This document shows positions 9,251-21,035 of a stretch of 64,000 nt of DNA, piece after piece (the stretch's first letter is position 1; every line of letters begins with the position of its first letter). The position numbers and the translations under genes were made by a program. The notes beneath the pieces are model-generated. The model was given only the letters and a program-made list of their open reading frames with translations, had not been told where the DNA came from and ran no database searches. This DNA is from Woeseiaceae bacterium. GTDB taxonomy: Bacteria; Pseudomonadota; Gammaproteobacteria; Steroidobacterales; Woeseiaceae. Location: contig JASJBE010000008.1 of NCBI GenBank assembly GCA_030066655.1, positions 1-64,000 of the forward strand, in the 5' to 3' direction.

Positions 9251-9735
9251 TGTCTCGAAAGAAGGGCGCGCGTTCCGGGATTTTTTTCGGCGCTGCATCA
9301 GGAGTAATCACGACGATCGGGTTGATCGCCGGGCTGCATGCCGGGACCAGTTCTACCAGCACCGTCCTCGGCGGCATCCTCGTTATCGCCGTTGCTGACT
9401 CGATGTCGGATGCGCTCGGCATGCACCTCGCAGAGGAGTCCAAGCCGGGCGCAACGCATCACCAGGTCTGGGCCGCGACGGTATCGACTTTTGTCACGAA
9501 GCTGATTTTCGCTCTGAGTTTTGCGATTCCACTCTTGCTGCTACCCCTGAACGCTGCGGTGATAGCCTCAATCTCGTGGGGCATGGTCGTCATCGTATTG
9601 CTCAGCATTTACATCGCCAGAGCCAGAAACGTCAGGTCGCTACCGATCATTGCCGAGCACCTCGGCATCGCGATACTCGTCGTCGTGCTGTCTCACCTGA
9701 TCGGCGACTGGGTCAGCCGGGCGTTTGCGGGCTGA
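9250..9735 (+). CDS. VIT1/CCC1-like membrane protein
   Basis: GIFFGAASGVITTIGLIAGLHAGTSS; multiple TM segments. Confidence 0.55.
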   Translation: MSRKKGARSGIFFGAASGVITTIGLIAGLHAGTSSTSTVLGGILVIAVADSMSDALGMHLAEESKPGATHHQVWAATVSTFVTKLIFALSFAIPLLLLPLNAAVIASISWGMVVIVLLSIYIARARNVRSLPIIAEHLGIAILVVVLSHLIGDWVSRAFAG

Positions 9736-9739
9736 CGCG

Positions 9740-10078
9740 ATGAACGAGATTGGATGGGACGATTTCGAGAAGGTTGAACTGCGCGTCGGCACGATACTGT
9801 CTGTCGATGAATTCCCCGAGGCCAGGCGCCCGGCCTACAAGCTGCGCGTCGATTTCGGTGATGACATCGGTATCAGGAAGTCTTCGGCGCAGATTACCGA
9901 TCTCTATAGCCCGGTCGACCTGGTTGGCAAGCAGGTGCTCGCCGTGGTCAACTTTCCTGCCAAGCAGATAGGCCCCTTCATGTCGGAATGCCTCGTCACC
10001 GGATTGGTCACACAAAGTGGCGATGTCGTACTTGCCGTTCCCGACCGGGAGGTCGCCAACGGCCTGCGGCTGGCATGA
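9740..10078 (+). CDS. CsaA-like tRNA-binding domain protein
   Basis: DFEKVELRVGTILSVDEFPEARRPAYKLRVDFGDDIGIRKSSAQIT. Confidence 0.88.
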   Translation: MNEIGWDDFEKVELRVGTILSVDEFPEARRPAYKLRVDFGDDIGIRKSSAQITDLYSPVDLVGKQVLAVVNFPAKQIGPFMSECLVTGLVTQSGDVVLAVPDREVANGLRLA

Positions 10079-10085
10079 TGTAACG

Positions 10086-10475
10086 ATGAACGAACGGATT
10101 AACTGGACAGAGCTGCGTGAATTCGCAGGCGTCGATCTCGAGGCATCCTATGTGCTGTCGTGGTCGATGGCGGGTGAGCTGCTGCTCCTCGATCTCGATG
10201 TGCAACTGCGGCCCGATCACCCGTTCTATGAAGTGCCGCGGCCCTCGCAAAAGGCGTGTATTCGGGCAGCGACGATCGAGTTTCCATACTGCGAGTCGCT
10301 CGCGGTGGACGGCCGAGACAACGAGGGCTCCTCGGCCACTCTCGTGACGAGTCTTGGGTCGGGCCGCATCGACGGCTTGTCCGTCGTCGCTGACGGGCAA
10401 TATGAACTGCGCGGCGAGTTTGGTAATGTGCAAATCAATGCGGAGCGACCGCTGCTGCGCCTGAAAGAGCTATAG
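10086..10475 (+). CDS. Hypothetical protein
   Basis: ORF in operon context between csaA-like and upp; start chosen at ATG 10086. Confidence 0.65.
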   Translation: MNERINWTELREFAGVDLEASYVLSWSMAGELLLLDLDVQLRPDHPFYEVPRPSQKACIRAATIEFPYCESLAVDGRDNEGSSATLVTSLGSGRIDGLSVVADGQYELRGEFGNVQINAERPLLRLKEL

Positions 10476-10492
10476 ATCGAGAGGGCATTAAC

Positions 10493-11116
10493 GTGCACGT
10501 ACTTGTCGACCATCCCTGTGTCCAGCACAAGCTGGCGATCATCCGCAACGTTGAAACCGGTCATAAGCGGTTTCGCGAACTCGCCACGGAGATCACGCAG
10601 TTTCTCTGCTACGAGGCGCTGAAGAGCGTCAAGGTCAGGGAGGTCGATGTGCAGACGCCGGTCGACGTCGCGAAATGCAAAAAGATCGATACCGACATCG
10701 TCGTGGTTCCGATTCTGCGCGCAGGCGTCGGCATGCTCGACGGCATCCTCGCGCTGATTCCGACGGCCCGGGTCGGTTTCGTCGGCCTGTACCGTGATGA
10801 AGAGACGGCGATGCCCGTCAGCTACTACGAGCGCTTTCCACCGCAGGTCAAAAGCGGCACCTGCATCATCATCGATCCGATGCTGGCGACTGGCGGTTCG
10901 ACAAACGCGGCCATCGATCGGCTGAAGGACGCCGGGGCCGGAAGCATCGTCGTCATCTGCATCGTCACCTGCCCGGAAGGCCTCGCGGCCGTGCAGGTCG
11001 AACACCCCGACGTCGCCGTCTACACGGCCGCCATCGACGATCACCTGAACGAGAAGAAATACATCGTGCCCGGCCTCGGCGACGCCGGCGATCGACTCTA
11101 CGGAACCTCACACTAG
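10493..11116 (+). CDS. upp: Uracil phosphoribosyltransferase
   Basis: GVGMLDGILALIPTARVGFVGLYRDEET, IDPMLATGGSTNAAI; GTG start. Confidence 0.95.
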   Translation: MHVLVDHPCVQHKLAIIRNVETGHKRFRELATEITQFLCYEALKSVKVREVDVQTPVDVAKCKKIDTDIVVVPILRAGVGMLDGILALIPTARVGFVGLYRDEETAMPVSYYERFPPQVKSGTCIIIDPMLATGGSTNAAIDRLKDAGAGSIVVICIVTCPEGLAAVQVEHPDVAVYTAAIDDHLNEKKYIVPGLGDAGDRLYGTSH

Positions 11117-11127
11117 GCGCCCCTTTT

Positions 11128-11550
11128 ATGGCTGAGCTCAAAACGAAACCCACCTCTCAGAGTGTTACGGCGTTTATGAACGCCATTGAGGACAAGACGC
11201 AGCGGGCTGACTGCAGGGCCATCGCCGCGATGATGCGCAAGGCAACGGGAAAACGGGCGAAGATGTGGGGCAGCAGCATGGTCGGCTACGGCAGCTACCA
11301 TTACAAATACGCCAGCGGTCAGGAAGGCGACTACTTCCTGACCGGCTTCTCACCGCGCAAGCAGGCAACGTCCGTCTACATCATGGCCGGGTTCTCGGGC
11401 TATGACGCGCTGATGAAGAAACTCGGGAAACACAAGACGGGCAAGTCCTGCCTGTACATCAAGAAGCTGAGCGACGTCGACGAGAAGGTCCTTGAGCAGC
11501 TGATTCGTAAGTCCGTGGCGGAAATGCGCAAGAAATACCCGACGAAGTAA
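11128..11550 (+). CDS. DUF1801-like protein
   Basis: MWGSSMVGYGSYHYKYASGQEGDYFLTGFSPRKQATSVYIMAGF. Confidence 0.82.
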   Translation: MAELKTKPTSQSVTAFMNAIEDKTQRADCRAIAAMMRKATGKRAKMWGSSMVGYGSYHYKYASGQEGDYFLTGFSPRKQATSVYIMAGFSGYDALMKKLGKHKTGKSCLYIKKLSDVDEKVLEQLIRKSVAEMRKKYPTK

Positions 11551-12032
11551 TGCGCTTGCGCGCGGCACAATCCGCGGATATCGATGCGCTGATGGCCTGG
11601 TTTCCCGATGAAACAAGCCTCCGTAACTGGGCCGGCCCGAGCTTCGACTACCCATTCGACCGGACGTCTTTTCATCGCGACTGCAGGTGGCGGGATATGC
11701 CCAGCTACTGCCTCGATTCTCACGGTATCCTGCAGGGCTTCGGGCAGTTCTACGATCGCTACGGCAGGGTGAATCTTGCTCGACTGGTCGTCAGCCCAAT
11801 GTCGCGTGGCCAGGGGTTGGGGCAGTTGCTGATCAATGCACTGATCGAAGCGAGCCGGCCCGTTCTCGGGCTCAACGAGGCCGGCCTGTTCGTCTACCGC
11901 AGCAACGAATCGGCTTACTGCTGCTATCGGGCGGCGGGTTTTTCGGTTGCATCGATGCCCGATGATTCGGGTCTGGGCGACGAGGCGCACTACCTCGTGC
12001 GCGCTATTGGCCCTCGGCCAGACGGGTCTTGA
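11550..12032 (+). CDS. GNAT family N-acetyltransferase
   Basis: LARLVVSPMSRGQGLGQLLINALI acetyl-CoA binding motif. Confidence 0.85.
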   Translation: MRLRAAQSADIDALMAWFPDETSLRNWAGPSFDYPFDRTSFHRDCRWRDMPSYCLDSHGILQGFGQFYDRYGRVNLARLVVSPMSRGQGLGQLLINALIEASRPVLGLNEAGLFVYRSNESAYCCYRAAGFSVASMPDDSGLGDEAHYLVRAIGPRPDGS

Positions 12033-13917
12033 GCGCCTCGAGTTCCGCCCAGCGGTCGATCATTGTCTCGAGCTCGGCTTCCCTGTCTTTAAGCTCGCGG
12101 AGTCGGTCCTGCACGCGTTCGGCATCCTGTTCGAAATAACCCGGTTCAGCGATCTCACTCTGCAGGCTATCGATCACGCTTTCCAGCTGTTCGATCGCTT
12201 CCGGCAACGCGTCGAGTTCCCGCTGGTCCTTGTAGCTCAGCTTGGCCGGTTGCCGCTTCTTCCGCAAAGCTGTCGACGTCGTGGCGCCGGATGCGTCAGT
12301 CTCCGCGACGGGCTCATCGTGTTCGGCCAGGGCGAGTCCCCGCCGCGCCCAGTCGCTGTAGTTGCCGACGTACTCGTGCACGTCTCCGTCCGACTCGAAG
12401 ACCAGGGTACTCGTTACGACGTTGTCGAGGAACTGGCGATCGTGACTGACGATGATCAGCGTGCCCGTGTACTCGGCGAGCCTCTGCTCGAGGACCTCGA
12501 GCGTCTCGATATCGAGGTCGTTGGTCGGCTCGTCGAGAACGAGCAGGTTCGCGGCGCGCGTGAACAGTTTGGCGAGAATGACGCGATTTCGTTCGCCGCC
12601 GGACAGGGCTTTCACCGGTGTCTGTGATCGCTTCGGGCTGAACAGGAACCCTTTCAGGTAACCGATAATGTGGCGATCCTTGCCGTTCAGCTTGATGTAG
12701 GTGCGGCCTTCGCCGACGTTGTAGGCAACGGACTTCTCGAGGTCGAGTGCCTGCCTCAGTTGGTCGAAGTAGCCAACCTCGAGGTTGGTGCCGAGTTTGA
12801 GCGTGCCCGTCTGCGGCTCCAGTTCGCCGAGCAACAGCCTCAGCAGCGTCGTCTTGCCGACGCCGTTATTGCCGATGAGGCCGATACGATCGCCACGCAT
12901 GACCTTGATCGAGAAGTCGCGGATGATCTGCTCGGCGCCGTACGCGTACGAGAGGTTCTTCGCGCGAATCACTTTGCGGCCAGACTGTTCGGCCTCCTCG
13001 ATATGGATTCTCGCCCGATCGCCGAGCCCTATGCGCTGCTCGCGCTCTTCGCGCATTTTCACGAGTGCCCTCGCGCGTCCTTCATTCCTCGTACGACGGG
13101 CTTTGATGCCCTGACGAATCCAGATTTCTTCTTCCGCGAGTTTCTTGTCAAAGCGCGCATTGGCGGAAGCCTCGTCCTCGAGCGCCTTCTCCTTGCGGCG
13201 GAGGAAATTGTCATAGTCGCCCGGCCAGCTGGTCAGCTTGCCACGATCGATCTCGATAATTCGGGTCGCGAGCTTCTTCAGGAAGGCCCGATCATGGGTG
13301 ATGAACACGACGGCGCCCGGCCAGTTGTAAATGCGTTCCTCCAGCCACTGGATCGTTGCGATGTCGAGGTGATTCGTTGGTTCGTCGAGCAGTAGCAGGT
13401 CGGGTTTCTGGACGAGGGCCTTCGCCAGAGCGACGCGCCGCCTCCAGCCGCCCGAGAGCTCACTCATCGTTTTGTCCGCGGGCAGGTCCAGCTCCGTTAT
13501 CGTCTCTTCAACCCGCTGGTCGAGATGCCAGCCGTCGTGCGCGTCGATTCTTGCGTGCAGCTGCTCGAGTTCTCTCAAGCCGTGTTTGTCGAGGGCTTTA
13601 GCGGAGCGCTCCCGGTACTCGGCCAGCAGTTGCTCGATGCCGGTCAGCCCGGAACGAACGACATCGCGCACGAGCAGATCGATAGCCTCGGGCAGGTTCT
13701 GCGCGAGCTGGCTGACGACGAGCCCGTCTTTGGCCGTGATCTCTCCGCGATCGGCGTCGACTTCGCCGGTAATCAGCTTCAGCGTTGTCGACTTGCCGGC
13801 GCCGTTGCGCCCGATCAGGCAGACTCGCTCACCGGCTTCGATGCAGAGAGAGGCCTCGCGGAGGATGCAAAGCTCACCAAAGTCGAGTGATATTTCGTCG
13901 AATCGAAGGAGTGACAT
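12004..13917 (-). CDS. uup: ABC-F family ATPase Uup
   Basis: Two ABC domains (GRNGAGKST, LSGGWRRRVALAKAL; GNNGVGKTT, LSGGERNRVILAKL) plus coiled-coil C-terminus. Confidence 0.95.
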   Translation of the reverse strand: MSLLRFDEISLDFGELCILREASLCIEAGERVCLIGRNGAGKSTTLKLITGEVDADRGEITAKDGLVVSQLAQNLPEAIDLLVRDVVRSGLTGIEQLLAEYRERSAKALDKHGLRELEQLHARIDAHDGWHLDQRVEETITELDLPADKTMSELSGGWRRRVALAKALVQKPDLLLLDEPTNHLDIATIQWLEERIYNWPGAVVFITHDRAFLKKLATRIIEIDRGKLTSWPGDYDNFLRRKEKALEDEASANARFDKKLAEEEIWIRQGIKARRTRNEGRARALVKMREEREQRIGLGDRARIHIEEAEQSGRKVIRAKNLSYAYGAEQIIRDFSIKVMRGDRIGLIGNNGVGKTTLLRLLLGELEPQTGTLKLGTNLEVGYFDQLRQALDLEKSVAYNVGEGRTYIKLNGKDRHIIGYLKGFLFSPKRSQTPVKALSGGERNRVILAKLFTRAANLLVLDEPTNDLDIETLEVLEQRLAEYTGTLIIVSHDRQFLDNVVTSTLVFESDGDVHEYVGNYSDWARRGLALAEHDEPVAETDASGATTSTALRKKRQPAKLSYKDQRELDALPEAIEQLESVIDSLQSEIAEPGYFEQDAERVQDRLRELKDREAELETMIDRWAELEALKTRLAEGQ

Positions 13918-14011
13918 AGGGTTGACGGTTAATGCTGGTCTACAATCTTAACCTGACTCGTATCGCGGGTCAGTGACCGCTTGATCCACGCTTTATCCAA
14001 GGGAACAGAAA

Positions 14012-14218
14012 GTGACCGATGACAGACTGACCGAGATTGAATTCAAGCTCGCGCACCAGGAACAGACCATTCTCGAGCTGAATGACGTCATTACCGATCA
14101 ACAGTCGCGGATGATGCAGCTTGAAGAGCTTTGCAAGTCCCTGATCGACAAGGTACAGAGCCTGGCCGACGCGGGTGCCGACGAAGGCGGTCAGCACGAG
14201 GTTCCGCCTCATTATTAG
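14012..14218 (+). CDS. slyX: SlyX family protein
   Basis: RLTEIEFKLAHQEQTILELNDVITDQQSRMMQLEELCKSL ... HEVPPHY. Confidence 0.93.
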   Translation: MTDDRLTEIEFKLAHQEQTILELNDVITDQQSRMMQLEELCKSLIDKVQSLADAGADEGGQHEVPPHY

Positions 14219-14322
14219 AAGTCATGCGGCCAGGCGGTCGATCGAAGCGCGGCAAGCGCATCGCCTTTGCGTCAGGGAAAACACCCGGCCGCAGCGATCG
14301 ACCCCGGTCTTTTGGAGAACAT

Positions 14323-14673
14323 ATGCAACTGTCTGAAAGGAATGACGCCGAGATACTCGCGGTGGTCGACCCAATCATGGACCGACTGATGGAAGGCTCG
14401 AATCGAATCGACCACGCCATGCACGTCGGCGACTTTACCGAACGCCTGAAGTCGATGGTTTCCGAGGCCGGACTCGAGCGGATGTGCACTGACTTTCAGT
14501 CGCGCTTCGGCCTTTTTAGTCATCGGGAACTGCTTGCTATCCTCCGCCGCCGTGATTCGGTCGCGATCGTCTGGCGCCAGTTCGCGACAGAGACTGACGA
14601 TGAGTTCGTCGCCGATATCGTGCTCGTGGAGAAGGACGGTCGATATCTCGTGGACCACGCGCTGGTTTACTAA
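14323..14673 (+). CDS. Hypothetical protein
   Basis: ATG 14323 after TTTGGAG; MQLSERNDAEILAVVDPIMDRLMEGSNRIDHAMHVGDFTERLKSM. Confidence 0.7.
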   Translation: MQLSERNDAEILAVVDPIMDRLMEGSNRIDHAMHVGDFTERLKSMVSEAGLERMCTDFQSRFGLFSHRELLAILRRRDSVAIVWRQFATETDDEFVADIVLVEKDGRYLVDHALVY

Positions 14674-14740
14674 CGTCATCCCTCACTCAGTCACGTGACT
14701 CGGCAGTGTCGGGTCCCCAATCTCAAGCGGTATCGAATCG

Positions 14741-15616
14741 ATGAAATGCGTCTACATCAGCATGGACTCCCTGGAGGACTTTGTCTCCGATGCGGACCTG
14801 TCGGTCCCGGCGATGGAAGCGCTGGGCTGGAGCGTCGAGAAACGTTCCTGGCGCGATAGATCCGTTGACTGGGACACAGTCGACCTTGCGTATGTGTGCA
14901 CACCGTGGGACTACCACGAGCACCTCGAGGAGTTCATGCAGGCGCTGGAGCGTATCGACGCCTCGCGCGCTTTGCTCGTCAACGACCTCGATACGATTCG
15001 CTGGAACGCGATCAAGACCTATCTGAGGGAACTCGAAAACCGCGGTTTCGCTGTCGTGCCGACCGAGTGGCACGACGTGCTGACCGAGGACTGCCTGCAG
15101 GCGGCCTTCGAGGCATTCGACGCGGAGCGGATCGTGATCAAACCGGTCGTCGGTGCCAATGCGATGGACACGCACGTACTCGTCAAGGGCCCGGGGCTCG
15201 CGACGGCGGCGCTTCACGAGGCCTACAGAGACCGACCGTTCATGCTGCAGCCCTTCCTCGGTGTCGTTCAGGATGTCGGCGAGTATTCGCTGTTCTTTTT
15301 CGATGGCGACTACAGTCACGCAATCCTGAAGGTGCCGAAGAAGGGGGATTTTCGAACGCAGGAGGAGCACGGCTCCGATATACGCCCGCATGTCGCGTCG
15401 CCTGAGCTGATCTCGCGTGCGCGGGACATCGTAGACTCGCTGGAGCCTGGAGTGGCTTACGCTCGGGTCGATTTCGTGTCCGCAGGTAACGACGAATTCC
15501 TGCTGATGGAGCTGGAGCTCATCGAGCCGTCGTTGTATTTTCGAACGGACCCGACGTCGACGGAGCGTTTCGCGCGCGGGTTAACGAGCTTTTACCGGCG
15601 GGAGACCGGAGCATGA
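14741..15616 (+). CDS. ATP-grasp fold protein
   Basis: VIKPVVGANAMDTHVL, PFMLQPFLGVVQDVGEYSLFFFDGDYSHAILKVPKKGDFRTQEEHG, ARVDFVSAGNDEFLLMELELIEPSLYF. Confidence 0.87.
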   Translation: MKCVYISMDSLEDFVSDADLSVPAMEALGWSVEKRSWRDRSVDWDTVDLAYVCTPWDYHEHLEEFMQALERIDASRALLVNDLDTIRWNAIKTYLRELENRGFAVVPTEWHDVLTEDCLQAAFEAFDAERIVIKPVVGANAMDTHVLVKGPGLATAALHEAYRDRPFMLQPFLGVVQDVGEYSLFFFDGDYSHAILKVPKKGDFRTQEEHGSDIRPHVASPELISRARDIVDSLEPGVAYARVDFVSAGNDEFLLMELELIEPSLYFRTDPTSTERFARGLTSFYRRETGA

Positions 15617-16209
15617 GAATTCTGATCGTTTTACTGTCGCTGACCGTCGCTGCCTGTGGTTCACCGGAGGCCGAGCGTCCCGAGATCCTGATGCAGACCA
15701 GCATGGGCGATATCCGGGTCGAGATCGCCGCCGATGTCGCGCCGCTGACCGGGGCGAACTTCCTGCGGCTGGCGGAGGGCGGACACCTCGACGGCGCCGG
15801 ATTCTACCGGGTTGTACGACCCGACAATGACAACGGGACGCCGCCGATCTCGGTTATCCAGGGCGGGGTGCAGGATCGCGGCTCGCCATTCGCACCGGTC
15901 CCGCACGAGACGACCGAGCGAACGGGGCTTACGCATGTGGACGGGGCGATCTCGATGGCGCGAGGCGGGGTCGGTACCGCCTCCACCGAGTTCTTCATCT
16001 GCTTGGGCGAGCAACCGGCGCTCGATTTCGGTGGCGAGCGCAACGCGGACGGCCAGGGCTTTGCGGTCTTCGGTCGAGTCGTATCGGGTATGGACGTCGT
16101 GCGCCGCATTCATGCGCTCGACGCCGACGCGCTGACGAGCAATCCCTATCTCGCCGGGCAGGTCCTCTCGAATCCGGTCGTGATCGAGTCAGTCTCTATC
16201 GTCGACTGA
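15613..16209 (+). CDS. Cyclophilin-type peptidyl-prolyl isomerase, probable lipoprotein
   Basis: Lipobox-like LTVAACG; LMQTSMGDIRVEIAADVAPLTGANFLRLAEGGHLDGAGFYRV. Confidence 0.9.
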   Translation: MRILIVLLSLTVAACGSPEAERPEILMQTSMGDIRVEIAADVAPLTGANFLRLAEGGHLDGAGFYRVVRPDNDNGTPPISVIQGGVQDRGSPFAPVPHETTERTGLTHVDGAISMARGGVGTASTEFFICLGEQPALDFGGERNADGQGFAVFGRVVSGMDVVRRIHALDADALTSNPYLAGQVLSNPVVIESVSIVD

Positions 16210-16223
16210 ACGAGCGACTGCAG

Positions 16224-19067
<2,844 letters not shown>

Positions 19068-19140
19068 AAAGGAGGCAATGTAGCGACGAGCAACCTGCTA
19101 ATATACGCCGCCTTTTGACTCCGGCGCAAAACACGCTGCG

Positions 19141-20325
19141 ATGAATAGCGACGAGCCCAAAACAAACAACAACATGCTGCCGTCCGAGCGCCGATCCGTC
19201 ACCGTACTTGCGCTGATTGGCATGCTCAGGATGTTCGGACTGTTCTCGCTGCTGCCGGTACTCGCGCTGTACGCGGCGGGGCTTTCGGATGCGTCGCCGC
19301 TGCTGATCGGCCTCGCGGTGGGTGGCTATGGGCTGACGCAGGCGTCGCTGCAGATTCCGCTTGGCGCATTGTCCGACCGCATAGGACGTGTGCCGGTCAT
19401 CGTCGGTGGTCTGCTGGTGTTCGCCGCCGGCAGCATTCTCGCCGCGAGTGCCGAGTCGATCTACGGTGTCATCGCGGGCAGGCTGATGCAGGGCGCCGGT
19501 GCGATTTCGGCGACGCTGTCGGCGCTGGTCGCGGACGCGACCCGGCCGTCGGTGCGAACGCGTTCGATGGCCATATTCGGTATTGGCGTCGGCTTCGCCT
19601 TCCTGCTTGCGATGGTCATCGGTCCGTACATTGCCGCGGCGCTGGGTGTCCGGGCTTTGTTCGTCTTGAGCGCCGTGGTTGCCGTCCTGGCGATACTGAT
19701 GCTGATGGCCGTGCCCGCCGAGGCTCGCCACAACACGCGTGCACAAAGCTGGGAGTTCAGGCAAGCCATCACGCCGGAGCTTTTGAAGCTCGACTTCTTC
19801 GTCTTCCTGCTGCACGCGATCCTGACGGCAAGCTTCGTCGCGTTGCCGTTCCTGCTCGCCGGACAACTTAAGATGCCGATCACCGAGCACTGGACGATCT
19901 ATGTCGGCGCGATGCTCGTGTCCCTGTTGGGTACCGTTCCGCTGATCCTGCGCGATGAGCGGCAGGGCAAGTCGTCGACGATCGTCACCGCCGTGCTGCT
20001 GCTCCTGGGCGCGGAACTGCTGCTGGCCTTCGTCGGCTTCTCGATGCCGGGCGTGTTCATCGCGCTGGCGCTGTTTTTCGCAGGCTTCAACTTCCTCGAG
20101 GCCGCGCTGCCGTCACGCGTATCAATTTTGGCCAGCGACACCGCGCGCGGGGCTTCGCTCGGCGTGTTCTCGTCCTCGCAGTTTCTCGGCGCCTTCGTCG
20201 GCGGTGTCGTCGGCGGTCGGTTTATCGCGGGCGGGGATCCGTCGCTGGTGTTCCTGATCTGTGTGATGTTCGCCCTGATCTGGCTTGCCGTGCAGGGGCT
20301 TGTCCGACCCAAATCCCCAGCCTAG
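19141..20325 (+). CDS. MFS transporter
   Basis: GLTQASLQIPLGALSDRIGRVPVIVGGLLVF; 12-TM-like; classical position between uvrA and ssb. Confidence 0.93.
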   Translation: MNSDEPKTNNNMLPSERRSVTVLALIGMLRMFGLFSLLPVLALYAAGLSDASPLLIGLAVGGYGLTQASLQIPLGALSDRIGRVPVIVGGLLVFAAGSILAASAESIYGVIAGRLMQGAGAISATLSALVADATRPSVRTRSMAIFGIGVGFAFLLAMVIGPYIAAALGVRALFVLSAVVAVLAILMLMAVPAEARHNTRAQSWEFRQAITPELLKLDFFVFLLHAILTASFVALPFLLAGQLKMPITEHWTIYVGAMLVSLLGTVPLILRDERQGKSSTIVTAVLLLLGAELLLAFVGFSMPGVFIALALFFAGFNFLEAALPSRVSILASDTARGASLGVFSSSQFLGAFVGGVVGGRFIAGGDPSLVFLICVMFALIWLAVQGLVRPKSPA

Positions 20326-20420
20326 ACCCGGAATTGCAGGTGGCTTTTGCCCGGTCAGGCACTAAAATAGGCCCCCCTCGGAGGACTCCGAGCCGAAAAT
20401 TAGAACAGTAGAGGTGTGGC

Positions 20421-20852
20421 ATGGCCCGCGGAATCAACAAAGTCATCATCGTCGGAAACCTGGGTCAGGACCCGGATACGCGATACATGCCGTCAGGTGG
20501 CGCGGTAACCAATTTCACGGTCGCGACCAACGAGTCCTGGAAGGACAAGCAGACGGGTGAGCAGAAGGACAGGACCGAATGGCACAAGGTCGCCATGTTC
20601 GGCCGGCTGGCGGAGATTTCCGCCGAGTACCTGCGTAAGGGCTCACAGGTCTATATCGAAGGCAAGCTCCGGACCCGCAAGTGGCAGGACCGGGACGGCA
20701 ACGACCGGTACACGACGGAGATCATCGCCGACGAGATGCAGATGCTCGGTGGCCGCGGCGGGGGTTCTGCGCCGATGGGGGGTGGTGATCCGGGGCCGGG
20801 GAGTAAGCCTCCACCGCCGGCAGACGACTTCGACGACGACATCCCGTTTTAG
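20421..20852 (+). CDS. ssb: Single-stranded DNA-binding protein
   Basis: [58 protein letters not shown]-terminal DDFDDDIPF. Confidence 0.98.
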   Translation: MARGINKVIIVGNLGQDPDTRYMPSGGAVTNFTVATNESWKDKQTGEQKDRTEWHKVAMFGRLAEISAEYLRKGSQVYIEGKLRTRKWQDRDGNDRYTTEIIADEMQMLGGRGGGSAPMGGGDPGPGSKPPPPADDFDDDIPF

Positions 20853-20857
20853 CACAC

Positions 20858-20974
20858 GAGGCTGTCAGCCGCCGCGATACCGCGTTGCCGCCGAAATCAA
20901 AATGCTCATGTACTTGCGTGTACACTCCGCTTTTGATTTCGTCGGCGCCTTGTCTCGCAGCACCTGACAGCCTC
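20858..20974. repeat. 117-bp nested imperfect palindrome between ssb and miaB
   Basis: GAGGCTGTCAG (20858-20868) / CTGACAGCCTC (20964-20974); GAAATCAAAA (20893-20902) / TTTTGATTTC (20931-20940); TGTAC / GTACA at the apex. Confidence 0.9.
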
Positions 20975-21035
20975 CTCAGCCACGTCGCAGGCCTGCTTTT
21001 GAGGCCCGTCTCGGGCCGACAGCAAATTTGAAGAC

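Noticed and set aside
12670-13395. 241-aa plus-strand ORF
   Set aside because: Antisense to uup, which has intact ABC signatures.
19068-19140. LexA/SOS box between uvrA and MFS
   Set aside because: No CTG-N10-CAG match that I could support in the divergent promoter region.
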